Below, piece after piece: positions 1 to 8,955 of a stretch of 64,000 nucleotides of DNA. Below the pieces are notes generated by a model. That model was not told the DNA's origin. It ran no database searches and saw only the letters and a list, made by a program, of their open reading frames with translations. Location of the stretch: NCBI GenBank assembly GCA_900472675.1, contig UCJA01000005.1, positions 188,848 through 252,847 of the forward strand. Reading direction: 5' to 3'. The position numbers and the translations under genes were made by a program. Within the stretch, counting starts at the first letter, position 1. Every line of letters starts with the position of its first letter. This DNA is from Hyphomicrobiales bacterium. Lineage in GTDB: Bacteria > Pseudomonadota > Alphaproteobacteria > Rhizobiales > Rhizobiaceae.

Positions 1-1
1 C

Positions 2-307
2 AACCTCAAGCGCCTCGAAGCGCCGTCCCATGCGCTGTTTGAAGCCGGGCACGTGCCGATGATCGGCGAATGGGTGGCGCTGCCGATCTGGCATGCGGCC
101 GGCGGCACCCATGTCGGCGACGATCTCTATGAGGAGATCTTCCACCCGGTCGCGGGGCGTCTGTTGCAGCTGTGCGAAGGCGTACTGCGACTGCCCGGCG
201 CCTCCAAGGGAGCCGACAACGATGTCAAGATCGCCACCGAACGCGGCATTCCCGTCTGGTACCGGCTGGAGGACGTTCCAGGCGTTGCGGCATCTTCCCA
301 GCCCTGA
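2..307 (+). CDS. 3' end of an unidentified small cytosolic protein (DUF4406/nucleoside-deoxyribosyltransferase-like)
   Basis: The reading frame is open from the left edge and ends in TGA at 307, so only the last 101 residues are visible and the true start lies outside the window. The protein has a hydrophobic stretch around GEWVALPIW, then a central LPGASKGADNDV segment and a final GIPVWY. A Gly/Ala/Ser-rich turn followed by D and a late 'iPVWy' strand resembles the small Rossmann-like nucleoside 2-deoxyribosyltransferase/DUF4406 family, where a 'lpGw..S.GA..E...A...g.pv.y' pattern is usual. The family call is inference from this pattern. The codon bias is that of a normal high-GC gene. It is followed 40 bp later by a GST gene on the same strand. 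Confidence 0.7.
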   Translation, partial: NLKRLEAPSHALFEAGHVPMIGEWVALPIWHAAGGTHVGDDLYEEIFHPVAGRLLQLCEGVLRLPGASKGADNDVKIATERGIPVWYRLEDVPGVAASSQP

Positions 308-347
308 CAGGCGTGATAGAACGGGGCAAACGAGGGAGGAGATCTTA

Positions 348-971
348 ATGAACACCCTGTTCTTTTCACCCGGCGCCTGCTCGCTGGCAAGCGCCATCGC
401 ACTGGCGGAATCCGGTCTGCCCTACCGGCTGCAGCGGGTGAAATTCGCCGACAACGAGCAGCGCTCGCCGGAATATCTGAAGCTCAACCCGAATGGCCGG
501 GTCCCGGTCCTGGTGACGGAGAAGGGGGCGCTGTCGGAGAACGTCGCCATCCTCTCCTATATCGCCCAGATGGCGCCCGATGCGAAACTGGCGCCACTGG
601 ATGATCCCTTTGCCTTTGCGCGCATGCAGGCGTTCAACACCTACCTCGGCGGCACAGTGCATGTGGCCTATGCCCACAAGCGCCGCGGCTACCGCTGGGC
701 CGACAGCCAGCCGGCGCTCGACGATATGGCGGCCAAGGCGCCCCAGAACATGCGCGACTGCTTTACGCTGATCGAAAACGAGCACCTGACGGGACCCTGG
801 GTGTTGGGCGAGACCTATTCGGTCGCCGACGCCTATCTTTTCACCCTGACCGACTGGCTGTCGGGCCTGGGCATCGACAAGGCAGATTTTCCGCGCGTGG
901 CGGATCACTACGATCGAATGCGGGCACGTCCCGGCGTCCAGCGCGCACTCGCCGAACACGAGGCGGGCTGA
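348..971 (+). CDS. Glutathione S-transferase family protein
   Basis: A 207-residue cytosolic GST. The N-terminal thioredoxin-like half shows the beta-class start (TLFFSPGACSLA, in which the Ser/Cys region contacts glutathione), then NPNGRVPVL with the cis-Pro and LSENVAILSYIA with the Glu/Ser-equivalent glutathione-binding turn. The helical C-terminal half carries GETYSVADAYLF, the N-capping box found in all GSTs. The length matches the family. I chose the ATG at 348 because GAGGGAGGAG lies just upstream; the longer upstream frame has no support. GSTs of this class conjugate glutathione to electrophiles; the substrate is unknown. It is convergent with the frameshifted GST at 1034-1692. Confidence 0.9.
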   Translation: MNTLFFSPGACSLASAIALAESGLPYRLQRVKFADNEQRSPEYLKLNPNGRVPVLVTEKGALSENVAILSYIAQMAPDAKLAPLDDPFAFARMQAFNTYLGGTVHVAYAHKRRGYRWADSQPALDDMAAKAPQNMRDCFTLIENEHLTGPWVLGETYSVADAYLFTLTDWLSGLGIDKADFPRVADHYDRMRARPGVQRALAEHEAG

Positions 972-1033
972 CACAATTCGAGGGGCAGGGCGGCACGCAT
1001 GACACAACCGCCCTGTCTGTCATCCCGTGCGGT

Positions 1034-1692
1034 TCAGGCCGGTTCGGCCGCCCGCTTCTCCCACATCGCCTGGAAGCCGGCGCGCGCCTGGCAGGCTTCG
1101 AGCCAGGCCTTCAGGGCAGGGCGGTTGTCGAACAGCGGTGCGTGACCTGCGCATAGCGAACGATCTCGGCGACGTTGATATCGGCCACGGTGAACCGGCC
1201 GGCGACCATGTGGCTGTTGGCCGACAGGTGCTTCTCCAGCACGTCGAACGGGCGCTTTAGCGTGCGCGCCGCAACCCTGATCTCGGCCTTGCCTTCTTCC
1301 GTCTCGGCCTTGCCGCCGGAAATGGTGGACTGGATTTTCAAAGCCGGCGTCTCGATGGAGGTTGCGGCAAACAGCGACCACTGCAGCATCGAGCCTTCTT
1401 CTGGAACATCGCGCGGCCCGAGCTCGCCGCCGAACTTGCGGGCCAGATAGAACGAGATGGCGAGCGACTCGTGCAGGATGAACCCGTCGTCATCCATCGA
1501 CGGGATGGAGCCCATCGGGTTAACCGCCAGGAAATCCGGCGACAGCGTGTTGATGGGCGCGCCGGGCGCCATCGGTTCGGGCAGGCGGTAGGCCTGGATG
1601 ACCGGCACGACCTCGTAAGCCTGGCCAACTTCTTCCAAAAGCCACAACGGCCGGGTCGCGCGGGATCGGTAGACACCGTAGATCTTCAGCAT
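1034..1692 (-). pseudogene. Glutathione S-transferase, frameshifted in the C-terminal domain
   Basis: The frame starting at 1692 encodes a GST N-terminal domain (IYGVYRSRATRPLWLLEE, NPMGSIPSM, HESLAISFYLA) and most of the helical domain through FTVADINVAEIVRYAQ. It then runs into nonsense and stops at 1111. The missing C-terminus (HAPLFDNRPALKAWLEAC and onward to the stop at 1034) sits in another frame. The switch falls near 1137-1147, and a single missing base explains it; the span of 659 nt is one short of a multiple of three. Either the gene is a recent pseudogene losing about 35 residues, or the assembly has an indel. The start is ATG at 1692 with GGAGAA upstream on the minus strand. Confidence 0.8.
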
Positions 1693-1824
1693 GTGCGTTT
1701 CTCCTCAATGCGGCCGCACGCTAGGTGTCCGCGCGCGAAAACGGAAGCTCTGTCCGCGTTCGACATCCATCAAATTTTTCGATAGAATTTCGACCATGCC
1801 GAAGCCGCACGAAAGGACCGATCC

Positions 1825-2112
1825 ATGCGCGCCACGCAGTCTATGAGCATTACCTTGCCAGCCGAACTGGCCGAGATGGTCAAGGCCAAGGTCGCATCGG
1901 GCGAATACGCCTCCGAAAGCGAGGTGATTTACGAGGGATTGCGCAACCTCCTCGACGAGGACGCAACCCTTGAGACCTGGCAGGTCGAAGAGGTCCGCAA
2001 GACGCTGGAGAAAGTCAGGGCTCACCCCGAAAGACTATTGTCCCTCGACGAGGTCGACAGAAGGCTTGATGCGCGGCTGGAGGCTTTGCGTCAGGTCGAA
2101 GCGGAGCGATGA
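1825..2112 (+). CDS. parD: ParD-family (CC2985-type) antitoxin
   Basis: A 95-residue ribbon-helix-helix antitoxin. The N-terminus SMSITLPAELAEMVKAKV supplies the DNA-binding beta strand and first helix. GEYASESEVIYEGLRNL is the conserved GxYxSxSExxRxALR-like block of ParD proteins. The rest is a charged flexible tail that would wrap the toxin. Such proteins neutralise ParE and repress their own operon. It overlaps parE by 4 bp (ATGA at 2109-2112), the usual translational coupling. Start ATG 1825 follows GAAAGGA. The family assignment is firm; function here is inferred. Confidence 0.92.
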   Translation: MRATQSMSITLPAELAEMVKAKVASGEYASESEVIYEGLRNLLDEDATLETWQVEEVRKTLEKVRAHPERLLSLDEVDRRLDARLEALRQVEAER

Positions 2113-2423
2113 GCCATCGCGTCGTCTTTGATCCGGATGCCCTGGACGATCTCGACAACATATTTGTCTACCTCGCGCCAGAAATGGGGGCTTTGCCTGC
2201 GCGTCAATATGTCGGCAGGATTCGCAGTTACTGCGAGGGATTTTCAACCTTTCCCAAGCGAGGTATGCGGCGCACCGATCTTGGAGAAGGCATCCGTCTT
2301 GTCGGATACCGCTACAGGGCCACGATCGTCTTCCAGGTAACTGACGACACCGTCGTCATTCTGCGCATCTTCGCTCGCGGCCGTGCGATCGATCTTCGCG
2401 AGAGCGACGACGATCGGTCCTAG
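2109..2423 (+). CDS. parE: ParE-family toxin (RelE/ParE superfamily)
   Basis: A 104-residue basic protein with the RelE/ParE fold order: an opening VVFDPDALDDLDNIFVYLAPEMG strand-helix, a second helix with ARQYVGRIRSYCEGFSTFPKRG, then the GIRLVGYRYRATIVFQV beta sheet and VVILRIFARGRAI at the end. The terminal ILRIFxRGR motif is typical of ParE. ParE toxins poison DNA gyrase; that target is known for the family and not shown here. Its start codon overlaps the parD stop, so the two are one operon. It runs into the convergent TIGR03808-family gene, overlapping that gene's end by 4 bp (2420-2423). Confidence 0.92.
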   Translation: MSHRVVFDPDALDDLDNIFVYLAPEMGALPARQYVGRIRSYCEGFSTFPKRGMRRTDLGEGIRLVGYRYRATIVFQVTDDTVVILRIFARGRAIDLRESDDDRS

Positions 2424-3808
2424 ACGATCCGGTTGCCCTCGATCGTCAGCTGCGGATACCGGGCTGCCGCGTCGTCGCCCACAAGCTCCCCCGTTACCGC
2501 CGTCTTCCACCGGTGGCCGATGATCGCGCCCTTGCTCACGCCCTGGAACAGGTTGCCGGAAATCACAGCACTGCCGGTACCTTCGGCCACGCTGACCGCA
2601 CAGCCGATCCCCGCCTGCCGCACCACATTGCCGGTGGCGACCACATTGCGCAGATAGGCTCCGAAGCCGAGCGCCAGGCCCCAGAACGGCGCGTTCTCGA
2701 TCACATTGCCGGTCACCGCCGTATCCGCCTCGACGCTGATGCCGACGCCGAAGATCGCCTCTTCCAGCACATAAGGGCCGGTGAGCGAAAGGTTGCGGAC
2801 GACATTGTTGGCGACTGTCGCCAGCCGTCCGCCCTCGTTGAAGTTGACCACCGAAATGCCGTTTGCGGCCCCGTCGACGACATTGCCGCTCACCAACGCG
2901 CCCTCGAAGGCAAATTCCGCATAGATGCTGGTCTCGCCGGATTGCAGGCACTGGTTGTTGGAAATCAGCGCATTGGAGGCGCTGTTGGCGCGAATGGCGG
3001 AAAAGGCCGAGCGCGAGATCTGGTTGCTGCTCACCGTCACGCCATCGGCGCGGTAGAGGTTGATGCCGTTGCCATACTGACCGGTGCCGCCGTTCATGGC
3101 GCCCATGCCGGTAATCCGGTTGCCTGAGACCATCGTCCCATCATAGCCCTTCGTCCAGCGGTGCACGAGAATGCCGCCATTGCCGCAGTCGGACACGCTG
3201 TTGCCGGTGATCGAAAGCCCGCTGCTCTCGACCGCATAGATCCCGTAGTCGGCGGCGTCACTGATGCTGCTGCGTTCGATCCGGCCGCCGCAGCGCTCAA
3301 GCTGGATCCCCGTTTTCTGCGACCCGATGATCTCGCAAGCGTCGATCGACACGGTCCCGATGCCGCTCAGATGCACCAGCGCCGGTGCATCTGCTCCAAG
3401 GCTGCGGCCACCCCCGTCGATCGTCAGGCCGGTGAGCTCGATGCGGCCGGCATCCTCGCCCCGCATCAGGAAACCGCCACCGGAATAGACGAGCTGCGTT
3501 GCACCTGCGATGCCCGTCAGCCGCGCGCCGTCCGGAAGAATGAGGTTGGACACCGCGTAGCGGCCGGGCGGCAGGAACAGCGGCATGTTCTGGCGGGCGG
3601 CTTCGGTGATCAGCGCCTGGAGCTTGCGGCTTAAGGCGTCTCCGCCTTTCGAAAGCGCATCGGGCCGCAGACCTTGCTTCCCCGCATCGATCGACCCACG
3701 CATGCCGATCGAAGGAGCGGCAAGCGGCGCGGTGCGGACCGGGAGCGCCAGAAGCCCCAGTCCGGTTGCACCGACACCCAGTCGCAGCAGGCTCCGTTTC
3801 GAAATCAT
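2420..3808 (-). CDS. Twin-arginine-exported repeat protein (TIGR03808-like, right-handed beta-helix)
   Basis: A 462-residue exported protein. The start MISKRSLLRLG at 3808 follows AAAGAGGGATGG; longer in-frame starts lack a site. The signal peptide has KR followed by a Gly/Leu/Ala core and an 'APLAAPS' cleavage region, consistent with Tat or Sec export. The body contains repeated short strands such as ITGNSVSDCGNGGILV, VSGNRITG, VSSNQIS, ISNNQCL and VSGNVVDG, the ladder of a parallel beta-helix as in pectate-lyase-like proteins. TIGR03808 is a Rhizobiales-enriched family of unknown function. No catalytic residues are obvious. It abuts parE convergently. Confidence 0.85.
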   Translation of the reverse strand: MISKRSLLRLGVGATGLGLLALPVRTAPLAAPSIGMRGSIDAGKQGLRPDALSKGGDALSRKLQALITEAARQNMPLFLPPGRYAVSNLILPDGARLTGIAGATQLVYSGGGFLMRGEDAGRIELTGLTIDGGGRSLGADAPALVHLSGIGTVSIDACEIIGSQKTGIQLERCGGRIERSSISDAADYGIYAVESSGLSITGNSVSDCGNGGILVHRWTKGYDGTMVSGNRITGMGAMNGGTGQYGNGINLYRADGVTVSSNQISRSAFSAIRANSASNALISNNQCLQSGETSIYAEFAFEGALVSGNVVDGAANGISVVNFNEGGRLATVANNVVRNLSLTGPYVLEEAIFGVGISVEADTAVTGNVIENAPFWGLALGFGAYLRNVVATGNVVRQAGIGCAVSVAEGTGSAVISGNLFQGVSKGAIIGHRWKTAVTGELVGDDAAARYPQLTIEGNRIV

Positions 3809-4020
3809 CCATCCCTCTTTGGCCATCCACGCGGCATTAGGTATTCCAAGCATTTGTGGCGGCGCGGCGCCACGGATCATGTAGCCTTCCAGATGGCGAC
3901 TGGGGAGTCGCCGCCTGCATGCCAATCCATGATGTCCTTAAGCAACAATAAGGATTTTGCTGCCATGCTAAATGCCACTCCGGGGGTGGTTCACGAGAAG
4001 TTTTGGGGGGAGGGGCGCTC

Positions 4021-5535
4021 ATGGTAGACCCCGTCAGTCAGAGCATGCCGATGGTAAGCTCGCATGAGCCGCTCGAAGACCTGTGCGCCAGGCTCCTGCG
4101 CATCTCCACGGAAAGCGAGATCGACGTCGACAGCGCCCGTCTGATCCGCGAGCTCGACACCCGCACCCTGCTCGATCAGCTGCCGGATCTGATCTACATC
4201 AAGGACCGCCGCGGCCGCTTTGTCTTCGCCAATGCCGCCGCCAGCCGCCACACGGTCATGGTCGGCGAGGGAGGGCTCATCGGGCGCACGGACTTCGATT
4301 TCCTCGATCATGAAAGCTCGCGCCGCCTCTTCCTTTCGGAGCAGGAGGTCATGGCCTCGGGCATCGCCTTGGATGCGGTAGAGGAGCGGCTGCGCCTGGT
4401 CGATGGCCGCCTTCTGTGGCTGACCACCACCAAGACGCCGCTCAGGGATGCCTCGGGCCAGGTCGTCGGTCTCATCGGCATTTCGCGCGACATCACCGAA
4501 AGCCGCCGCCAGGACGATCTGCGGCGCGGCCATGCCCGGCTGCTGGAGATGATCGCCCGCGGCCAGCCTCTGAACGCCGTTCTGGATGCACTGGTGGCAC
4601 TGGTGGAAGCCGAACTGACGGGCCTCACCGCCTCCATCCTGCTGCTGGACGATACGGGCGAGCATCTGAGGAACGGCGCTTCGCCGCATCTGCCGCAAGC
4701 CTATATGAAACTGATCGACGGGTTCGAGATCGGCCCGAAGCGCGGCTCCTGTGGCACTGCGGTCTGGCGCCGGGAAGCGGTCGTGGTCAGCGATATCCAT
4801 CTCGATCCGCTCTGGGATGATTTCCGCGATCTGGCCATCCTGTTCGGTTTCCGCTCCTGCTGGTCGACACCGATCTTCGGCCCGGACGGGGTGCTGGGCA
4901 CCTTCGCTCTGTATTCGAGCGGCGTGCGCGAGCCGACACCGCCCGAAATGGAGCTCACGGCCATGGCGACCGATATCGCCGGCATCGCCATCGAACGGGC
5001 CCACAGCGAAGCCCGCGTCCGCCATATGGCGCATCATGATCCCCTGACCGGTCTGCCCAATCGGGCGTTCTTCTGGGCGCAGTTCTGCCGAACCCTGCAT
5101 GAGGCGCAGCGGGAGCAGCGCAAGGTCACCGTCGCCTATGTCGACCTCGATAATTTCAAGGCGATCAACGATACGCTCGGCCACGCTGCCGGCGATGAGG
5201 TGCTGCGCAGCCTGGCGAGCCGCATGGGCGGCAGCATCCGCTCAAGCGATCTTCTCGCCCGCCTCGGTGGCGATGAATTCGCGATCGTTTTTACCAGTCC
5301 GCGGCATGATCGGATCGGCGTCATTCGCCGCCTTGAGGAACTGCGCGCTGCCGTCGCCCGGCCCCTCGTGCTCGAAGGTCACAGCATGACGGCCACCTGC
5401 AGCATGGGCGTTGCCTTCTATCCTCAGGATGGCAGCACGCCCGAGGCGCTGCTTGCCCGCGCCGACAAGGCCATGTACGAGGCAAAATCCATGGGTCGCG
5501 ACACCCTGCGGGTCTCGGCAGTCGAGGTGAGTTGA
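4021..5535 (+). CDS. PAS-GAF-GGDEF diguanylate cyclase
   Basis: A 504-residue soluble signalling enzyme making c-di-GMP from two GTP. Domains: PAS about residues 45-162 (LPDLIYIKDRRGRFVFAN ... GLIGISRDITE), GAF about 165-330 (SILLLDD, GSCGTAV, FGFRSCWSTPI) and GGDEF about 335-500. The active site reads LARLGGDEFAIVF, and an intact inhibitory I-site, RSSD, lies five residues before GGDEF, so product inhibition is expected. There is no EAL domain and no membrane segment, so sensing is cytosolic. I chose ATG 4021 because GGGGGGAGGGG precedes it. Confidence 0.93.
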   Translation: MVDPVSQSMPMVSSHEPLEDLCARLLRISTESEIDVDSARLIRELDTRTLLDQLPDLIYIKDRRGRFVFANAAASRHTVMVGEGGLIGRTDFDFLDHESSRRLFLSEQEVMASGIALDAVEERLRLVDGRLLWLTTTKTPLRDASGQVVGLIGISRDITESRRQDDLRRGHARLLEMIARGQPLNAVLDALVALVEAELTGLTASILLLDDTGEHLRNGASPHLPQAYMKLIDGFEIGPKRGSCGTAVWRREAVVVSDIHLDPLWDDFRDLAILFGFRSCWSTPIFGPDGVLGTFALYSSGVREPTPPEMELTAMATDIAGIAIERAHSEARVRHMAHHDPLTGLPNRAFFWAQFCRTLHEAQREQRKVTVAYVDLDNFKAINDTLGHAAGDEVLRSLASRMGGSIRSSDLLARLGGDEFAIVFTSPRHDRIGVIRRLEELRAAVARPLVLEGHSMTATCSMGVAFYPQDGSTPEALLARADKAMYEAKSMGRDTLRVSAVEVS

Positions 5536-5539
5536 GCCG

Positions 5540-6070
5540 CTAGCGGTCTGCGCCTGCCTCTGTGTCGGTGGTCCGGGCCGTCGTCAGCGCCGCCGCCTCG
5601 AAGCCGCAGACGAACCTCTCGAACAGATGCGAGAAGGCCTGCAACTCGTGCTCGTCCCAGTCTTCCAGCACCTGCTGGAGCAGCGAATGCTTCACCGAGC
5701 GCATCTCGTTCACAAGCCTGTCGCCGAGTTCCGTGCGCGCGATGATCGAGCGACGGCCGTCTTCCTGGGAAGCGTCCCTGCGCAGCACGCCGCGCCCGAC
5801 CAGTTCGGCCACCAGCCGGCTGCCGCGCGAAGGGTCGATCCGCATCGCCTCGGCAATCGCGCCGACCGTCACTTCGCCGCCGGCGCGCCGCATCGCCTCC
5901 AGCACGTCCAGATGCGAGATCTCCAGCCCAGGCACGGTGTTGGCGATCGCGGTTCTGGCGATGATCCGCCGGCCGATCAGCATGCGCATCCGTCCCAACG
6001 CATCGCTGATGCGCGCGAGGTCTTCCGGGAAGCCGGTATTGGCGGGAGCAGTGTGTACTGTCTTCGTCAT
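5540..6070 (-). CDS. MarR-family transcriptional regulator
   Basis: A 176-residue winged-helix regulator. The recognition region is VTVGAIAEAMRIDPSRGSRLVAELVGRGVLRRDASQEDGRR, which carries the MarR wing (D..DGRR). The dimerisation helices flank it. It is divergent from the MFS exporter at 6189, with 118 bp between the starts that contain a near-perfect palindrome (6144-6164). By family precedent it represses the exporter and perhaps itself until a phenolic or drug ligand binds. Its 3' end lies 4 bp from the diguanylate cyclase stop; the two genes are convergent. Confidence 0.93.
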   Translation of the reverse strand: MTKTVHTAPANTGFPEDLARISDALGRMRMLIGRRIIARTAIANTVPGLEISHLDVLEAMRRAGGEVTVGAIAEAMRIDPSRGSRLVAELVGRGVLRRDASQEDGRRSIIARTELGDRLVNEMRSVKHSLLQQVLEDWDEHELQAFSHLFERFVCGFEAAALTTARTTDTEAGADR

Positions 6071-6136
6071 TGCCGCAGTCTAGCAAATCCCGGTGGTGAG
6101 CATCAATCATTTAATGATCTCGTCACAAAAGTGCCG

Positions 6137-6165
6137 TTGACAATTATATGCTATCAGCACATAAA
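6137..6165 (+). promoter_or_regulatory. Likely promoter and MarR operator for the MFS exporter
   Basis: TTGACA at 6137-6142 is a consensus -35 box; CATAAA at 6160-6165 is a 4/6 match to the -10 with a 17-bp spacer. Between and over it lies an inverted repeat, arms TTATATGCT (6144-6152) and AGCACATAA (6156-6164) around ATC, with 8 of 9 pairs matching. A MarR dimer on this site would block polymerase at the exporter promoter. Confidence 0.6.
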
Positions 6166-6188
6166 TCCGGCCTTGCAAGGATTTCTCC

Positions 6189-7727
6189 ATGGATGTCACC
6201 CGCCCGGCGCAGCAGCCGCTCGTTACCAGCCCTAAGCTCCGGCTGGCCATCTTCTGCTTCCTCATGGCTGCCCTGTTCATGGCGACGCTGGACAACCAGA
6301 TCGTCTCTACGGCCCTGCCGACCATCGTCGGCGAGTTCGGCGAGATGGAGCGCTTCGGCTGGATCAGCTCCGCCTTCCTGCTCGCGACCAGCGCCGTCAT
6401 GCCCATCTACGGCAAGCTGGGTGATCTGTTCGGCCGCAAGTATGTGATGCTGACGGCGATCGTCCTTTTCACTTTCGGCTCCTTCCTCTGCGGCTTTGCC
6501 TGGTCGATGGATTCGCTGATCGCCGCACGCGTCTTTCAGGGGCTTGGCGGCGGCGGCATCATGGTGTCGATCTTCTCGATCAATGCCGACCTCTTCGAGC
6601 CGCGCGAACGCGCCAAGTACCAGAGCTATTCGAGCCTCATGCTCATGGCATCGGGAAGCCTTGGGCCCGTCCTCGGCGGTACGATGAGCGATCTCTTCGG
6701 CTGGCGCTCGATCTTCCTGATCAACCTGCCGATCGGTGCGATCGTGGTCGCGGGGCTGTTTATCCTGCTGCCCAACCGTCGCCCCAGCCGCAAGCCGCGC
6801 ATCGACTACTTCGGCGCCCTGGTGCTGGCCGCCGCCATCGCCTGCATCGTCGCCTGGGCAGACAGCAAGCAGATCTTCGGCTCCATGCTCGCACCGGAAG
6901 CGCTGGCGCTGATCGGTTTCGGCGCGGTCTGCGCAGCACTGTGGGTGTGGATCGAATCCCGCGTGCCGGAACCCATCGTGCCGCTGCGGCTCTTCCGCGA
7001 CAGCACCTTCTCGCTCTACCTGCTCATCACCATGTGCTCGGGCGCGGTCGGCATCGGCATGGTCAACTATTACTCGCTCTTCCTGCAGACGACGACGGGC
7101 CTCTCGCCCTCCATGGCTGGTCTCTTCTTCATCGGTCTCACCGGCGGCATCGTTATCGGCTCGCTGGTGGCCGGCCGCCTGATCTCCCGCACCGGCCGCT
7201 ACAAACCCTTTTCGGTCGTCGGCCTGGCCCTGAGCGTGGTCGCGCTGCTGCTGTTTTCGCTGGTCGGGCAGGGCACGCCGCTGGCTCTGCTGGCCGCCCT
7301 CATGCTGTTCCAGGGCCTCGCGGTCGGCTTTGGCCAGCAGGCGCCGATCATCGGCGTCCAGAATTCCGCACCGCGCGAGGATGTGGGCGCCGCAACCGGT
7401 GCCGTGACCCTCATGCGCATGGGCGGCGCCTCCATCGCCATCTCCACCTATGGCGCCATCGTTGGGACCAGCCTCAAGGGAACCGCATCGCCCATCCCGG
7501 GGCTGGATGACATCGCCTCGCTGACCCCCAAAATGCTGGCCGAGCTTCCCGAAGCATCGCGCCAGGCGGTGGCCGGCCTCTACTACCAGGCCTTCACGCC
7601 GCTCTTCCTCAGCGCCGCCTTCATCGCCTTCCTGGGCCTGCTCGCCGCGCTCTGCCTGAAGCCGAAGAACCTGCCGATGGCCCGCAAGGCGGCGGATCCT
7701 GCCGGCGATGCGCAGACCGCCGCCTGA
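6189..7727 (+). CDS. DHA2-family MFS multidrug exporter (EmrB/QacA type)
   Basis: A 512-residue inner-membrane proton antiporter with about 14 hydrophobic segments. Motif D1 is present in TM1 (ATLDNQIVSTALPTI), motif A in the 2-3 loop (GKLGDLFGRKYVM) and motif C-like GSLGPVLGGTMSDLFGWRSIF at TM5, as in EmrB/QacA drug exporters. The divergent MarR gene implies induction by toxic compounds. There is no EmrA-type adaptor nearby, so it probably exports to the periplasm on its own. Start ATG 6189 follows AAGG. Confidence 0.93.
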   Translation: MDVTRPAQQPLVTSPKLRLAIFCFLMAALFMATLDNQIVSTALPTIVGEFGEMERFGWISSAFLLATSAVMPIYGKLGDLFGRKYVMLTAIVLFTFGSFLCGFAWSMDSLIAARVFQGLGGGGIMVSIFSINADLFEPRERAKYQSYSSLMLMASGSLGPVLGGTMSDLFGWRSIFLINLPIGAIVVAGLFILLPNRRPSRKPRIDYFGALVLAAAIACIVAWADSKQIFGSMLAPEALALIGFGAVCAALWVWIESRVPEPIVPLRLFRDSTFSLYLLITMCSGAVGIGMVNYYSLFLQTTTGLSPSMAGLFFIGLTGGIVIGSLVAGRLISRTGRYKPFSVVGLALSVVALLLFSLVGQGTPLALLAALMLFQGLAVGFGQQAPIIGVQNSAPREDVGAATGAVTLMRMGGASIAISTYGAIVGTSLKGTASPIPGLDDIASLTPKMLAELPEASRQAVAGLYYQAFTPLFLSAAFIAFLGLLAALCLKPKNLPMARKAADPAGDAQTAA

Positions 7728-7790
7728 TCTTTATGCACTTGCAGCGCGTGGCCTCTTCCAAGCCTCGCGCCGTGGCCTATCTTGTCCCGC

Positions 7791-8801
7791 ATGAAACCAG
7801 AGGCGCTGCTTCACCCCACCCCGGCCGGGCTGTTCTGCCCCATCGGCCGCTTCCACGTCGATCCGGTGCGTCCCGTTGAGCGGGCGCTGATCACCCATGG
7901 CCATTCCGACCACGCCCGCGCCGGCCACGGCAGGGTGCTCGCCACCCGCCAGACGCTCGATATCATGCGCATCCGCTACGGCGAAGATTTCTGCGAGAGC
8001 GAACAGGCGGCCGAATTCGGCGAACTCATCGATGTCGACGGCGTCACGGTGAGCTTCCATCCCGCAGGCCACGTACTCGGCTCTGCCCAGATCAGGATCG
8101 AGAGGGACGGCCTGCGCATCGTCGTCTCGGGTGACTACAAGCGCGGCGTCGATCCCACCTGCGCCCCCTTCGTGCCGGTCGCCTGCGATGTCTTCATCAC
8201 CGAGGCGACCTTTGGCCTGCCGGTCTTCCACCATCCCAACCCGCGCGAGGAAATCGCCAAACTGCTGATCTCGCTAAAGCAGTTCCCGGACCGCAGCCAC
8301 CTCGTCGGCGCCTATGCGCTCGGCAAGGCGCAGCGCGTCATCCGGCTGATCCGGGACTGCGGCTACGACGAGCCGATCTTCATCCACGGCGCGCTGGCAA
8401 AACTCTGCGAGTACTATGAAAGCCAGGGCATCGCGCTTGGCGATATCCGCCCGGCGACGATGGAAAAGAGCACGCCGGACCTCTTCAAGGGCGCCGTGGT
8501 GGTCGGTCCGCCGTCTGCCTTCCAGGACCGCTGGGCGCGCCGCTTCAACGAACCGCTGATTTCCTTTGCTTCGGGCTGGATGATGGTGCGCCAGCGCGCC
8601 AAGCAGGGCGGCGTCGAGCTGCCGCTGGTCATTTCCGACCATTGTGACTGGCCGGAACTGCTGGAAACCATCGGCGAAATCGCGCCGTCCGAAGTCTGGG
8701 TGACCCATGGCCGCGAGGAAGCGCTGGTGCGCTGGTGCGAGATGAAGGGCATCCCCGCCCGCCCGCTGCACCTGGTCGGCTATGAGGACGAGGGGGATTG
8801 A
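7791..8801 (+). CDS. Ligase-associated metallo-beta-lactamase-fold DNA exonuclease
   Basis: A 336-residue metallo-beta-lactamase/beta-CASP-type nuclease of the TIGR04122 group. The metal motif HGHSDHA (HxHxDH) occurs near residue 37, followed by FHPAGHVLGSAQI and VVSGDYKRG (metal-bridging Asp), then SDHCDW and WVTHGRE in the C-terminal part. Members are found beside an ATP-dependent ligase and are predicted DNA-repair 3' end processors. The ligase follows 155 bp downstream on the same strand, across a palindromic element. I take ATG 7791; a TTG three codons earlier is possible. Confidence 0.9.
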   Translation: MKPEALLHPTPAGLFCPIGRFHVDPVRPVERALITHGHSDHARAGHGRVLATRQTLDIMRIRYGEDFCESEQAAEFGELIDVDGVTVSFHPAGHVLGSAQIRIERDGLRIVVSGDYKRGVDPTCAPFVPVACDVFITEATFGLPVFHHPNPREEIAKLLISLKQFPDRSHLVGAYALGKAQRVIRLIRDCGYDEPIFIHGALAKLCEYYESQGIALGDIRPATMEKSTPDLFKGAVVVGPPSAFQDRWARRFNEPLISFASGWMMVRQRAKQGGVELPLVISDHCDWPELLETIGEIAPSEVWVTHGREEALVRWCEMKGIPARPLHLVGYEDEGD

Positions 8802-8825
8802 TGATGGGGGTTCGGTGTTTCTTTA

Positions 8826-8950
8826 CCTCCCCCTTGAGGGGGGAGGTCGCGGCGAAGCCGCGGGAGGGGGTGACTTGCGGCAAGTTCGGAGCTTGTGGCG
8901 GTCACCCCACCCCGTCGCTGCGCGCCGACCCTCCCCATCGAGGGGAGGGT
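8826..8950. repeat. Rhizobial mosaic palindromic element
   Basis: A compact set of hairpins between two genes. CCTCCCCC and GGGGGGAGG surround TTGA (8826-8846). GCGGC GAA GCCGC follows. GGTGAC (8869) pairs with GTCACC (8901). ACCCTCCCC (8928-8936) pairs perfectly with GGGGAGGGT (8942-8950). This head-hairpin/middle/tail-hairpin arrangement is that of the intergenic mosaic elements of rhizobia. Related G/C palindromes recur at 30.05-30.84 kb and 46.6-47.1 kb. Confidence 0.75.
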
Positions 8951-8955
8951 GCCCT

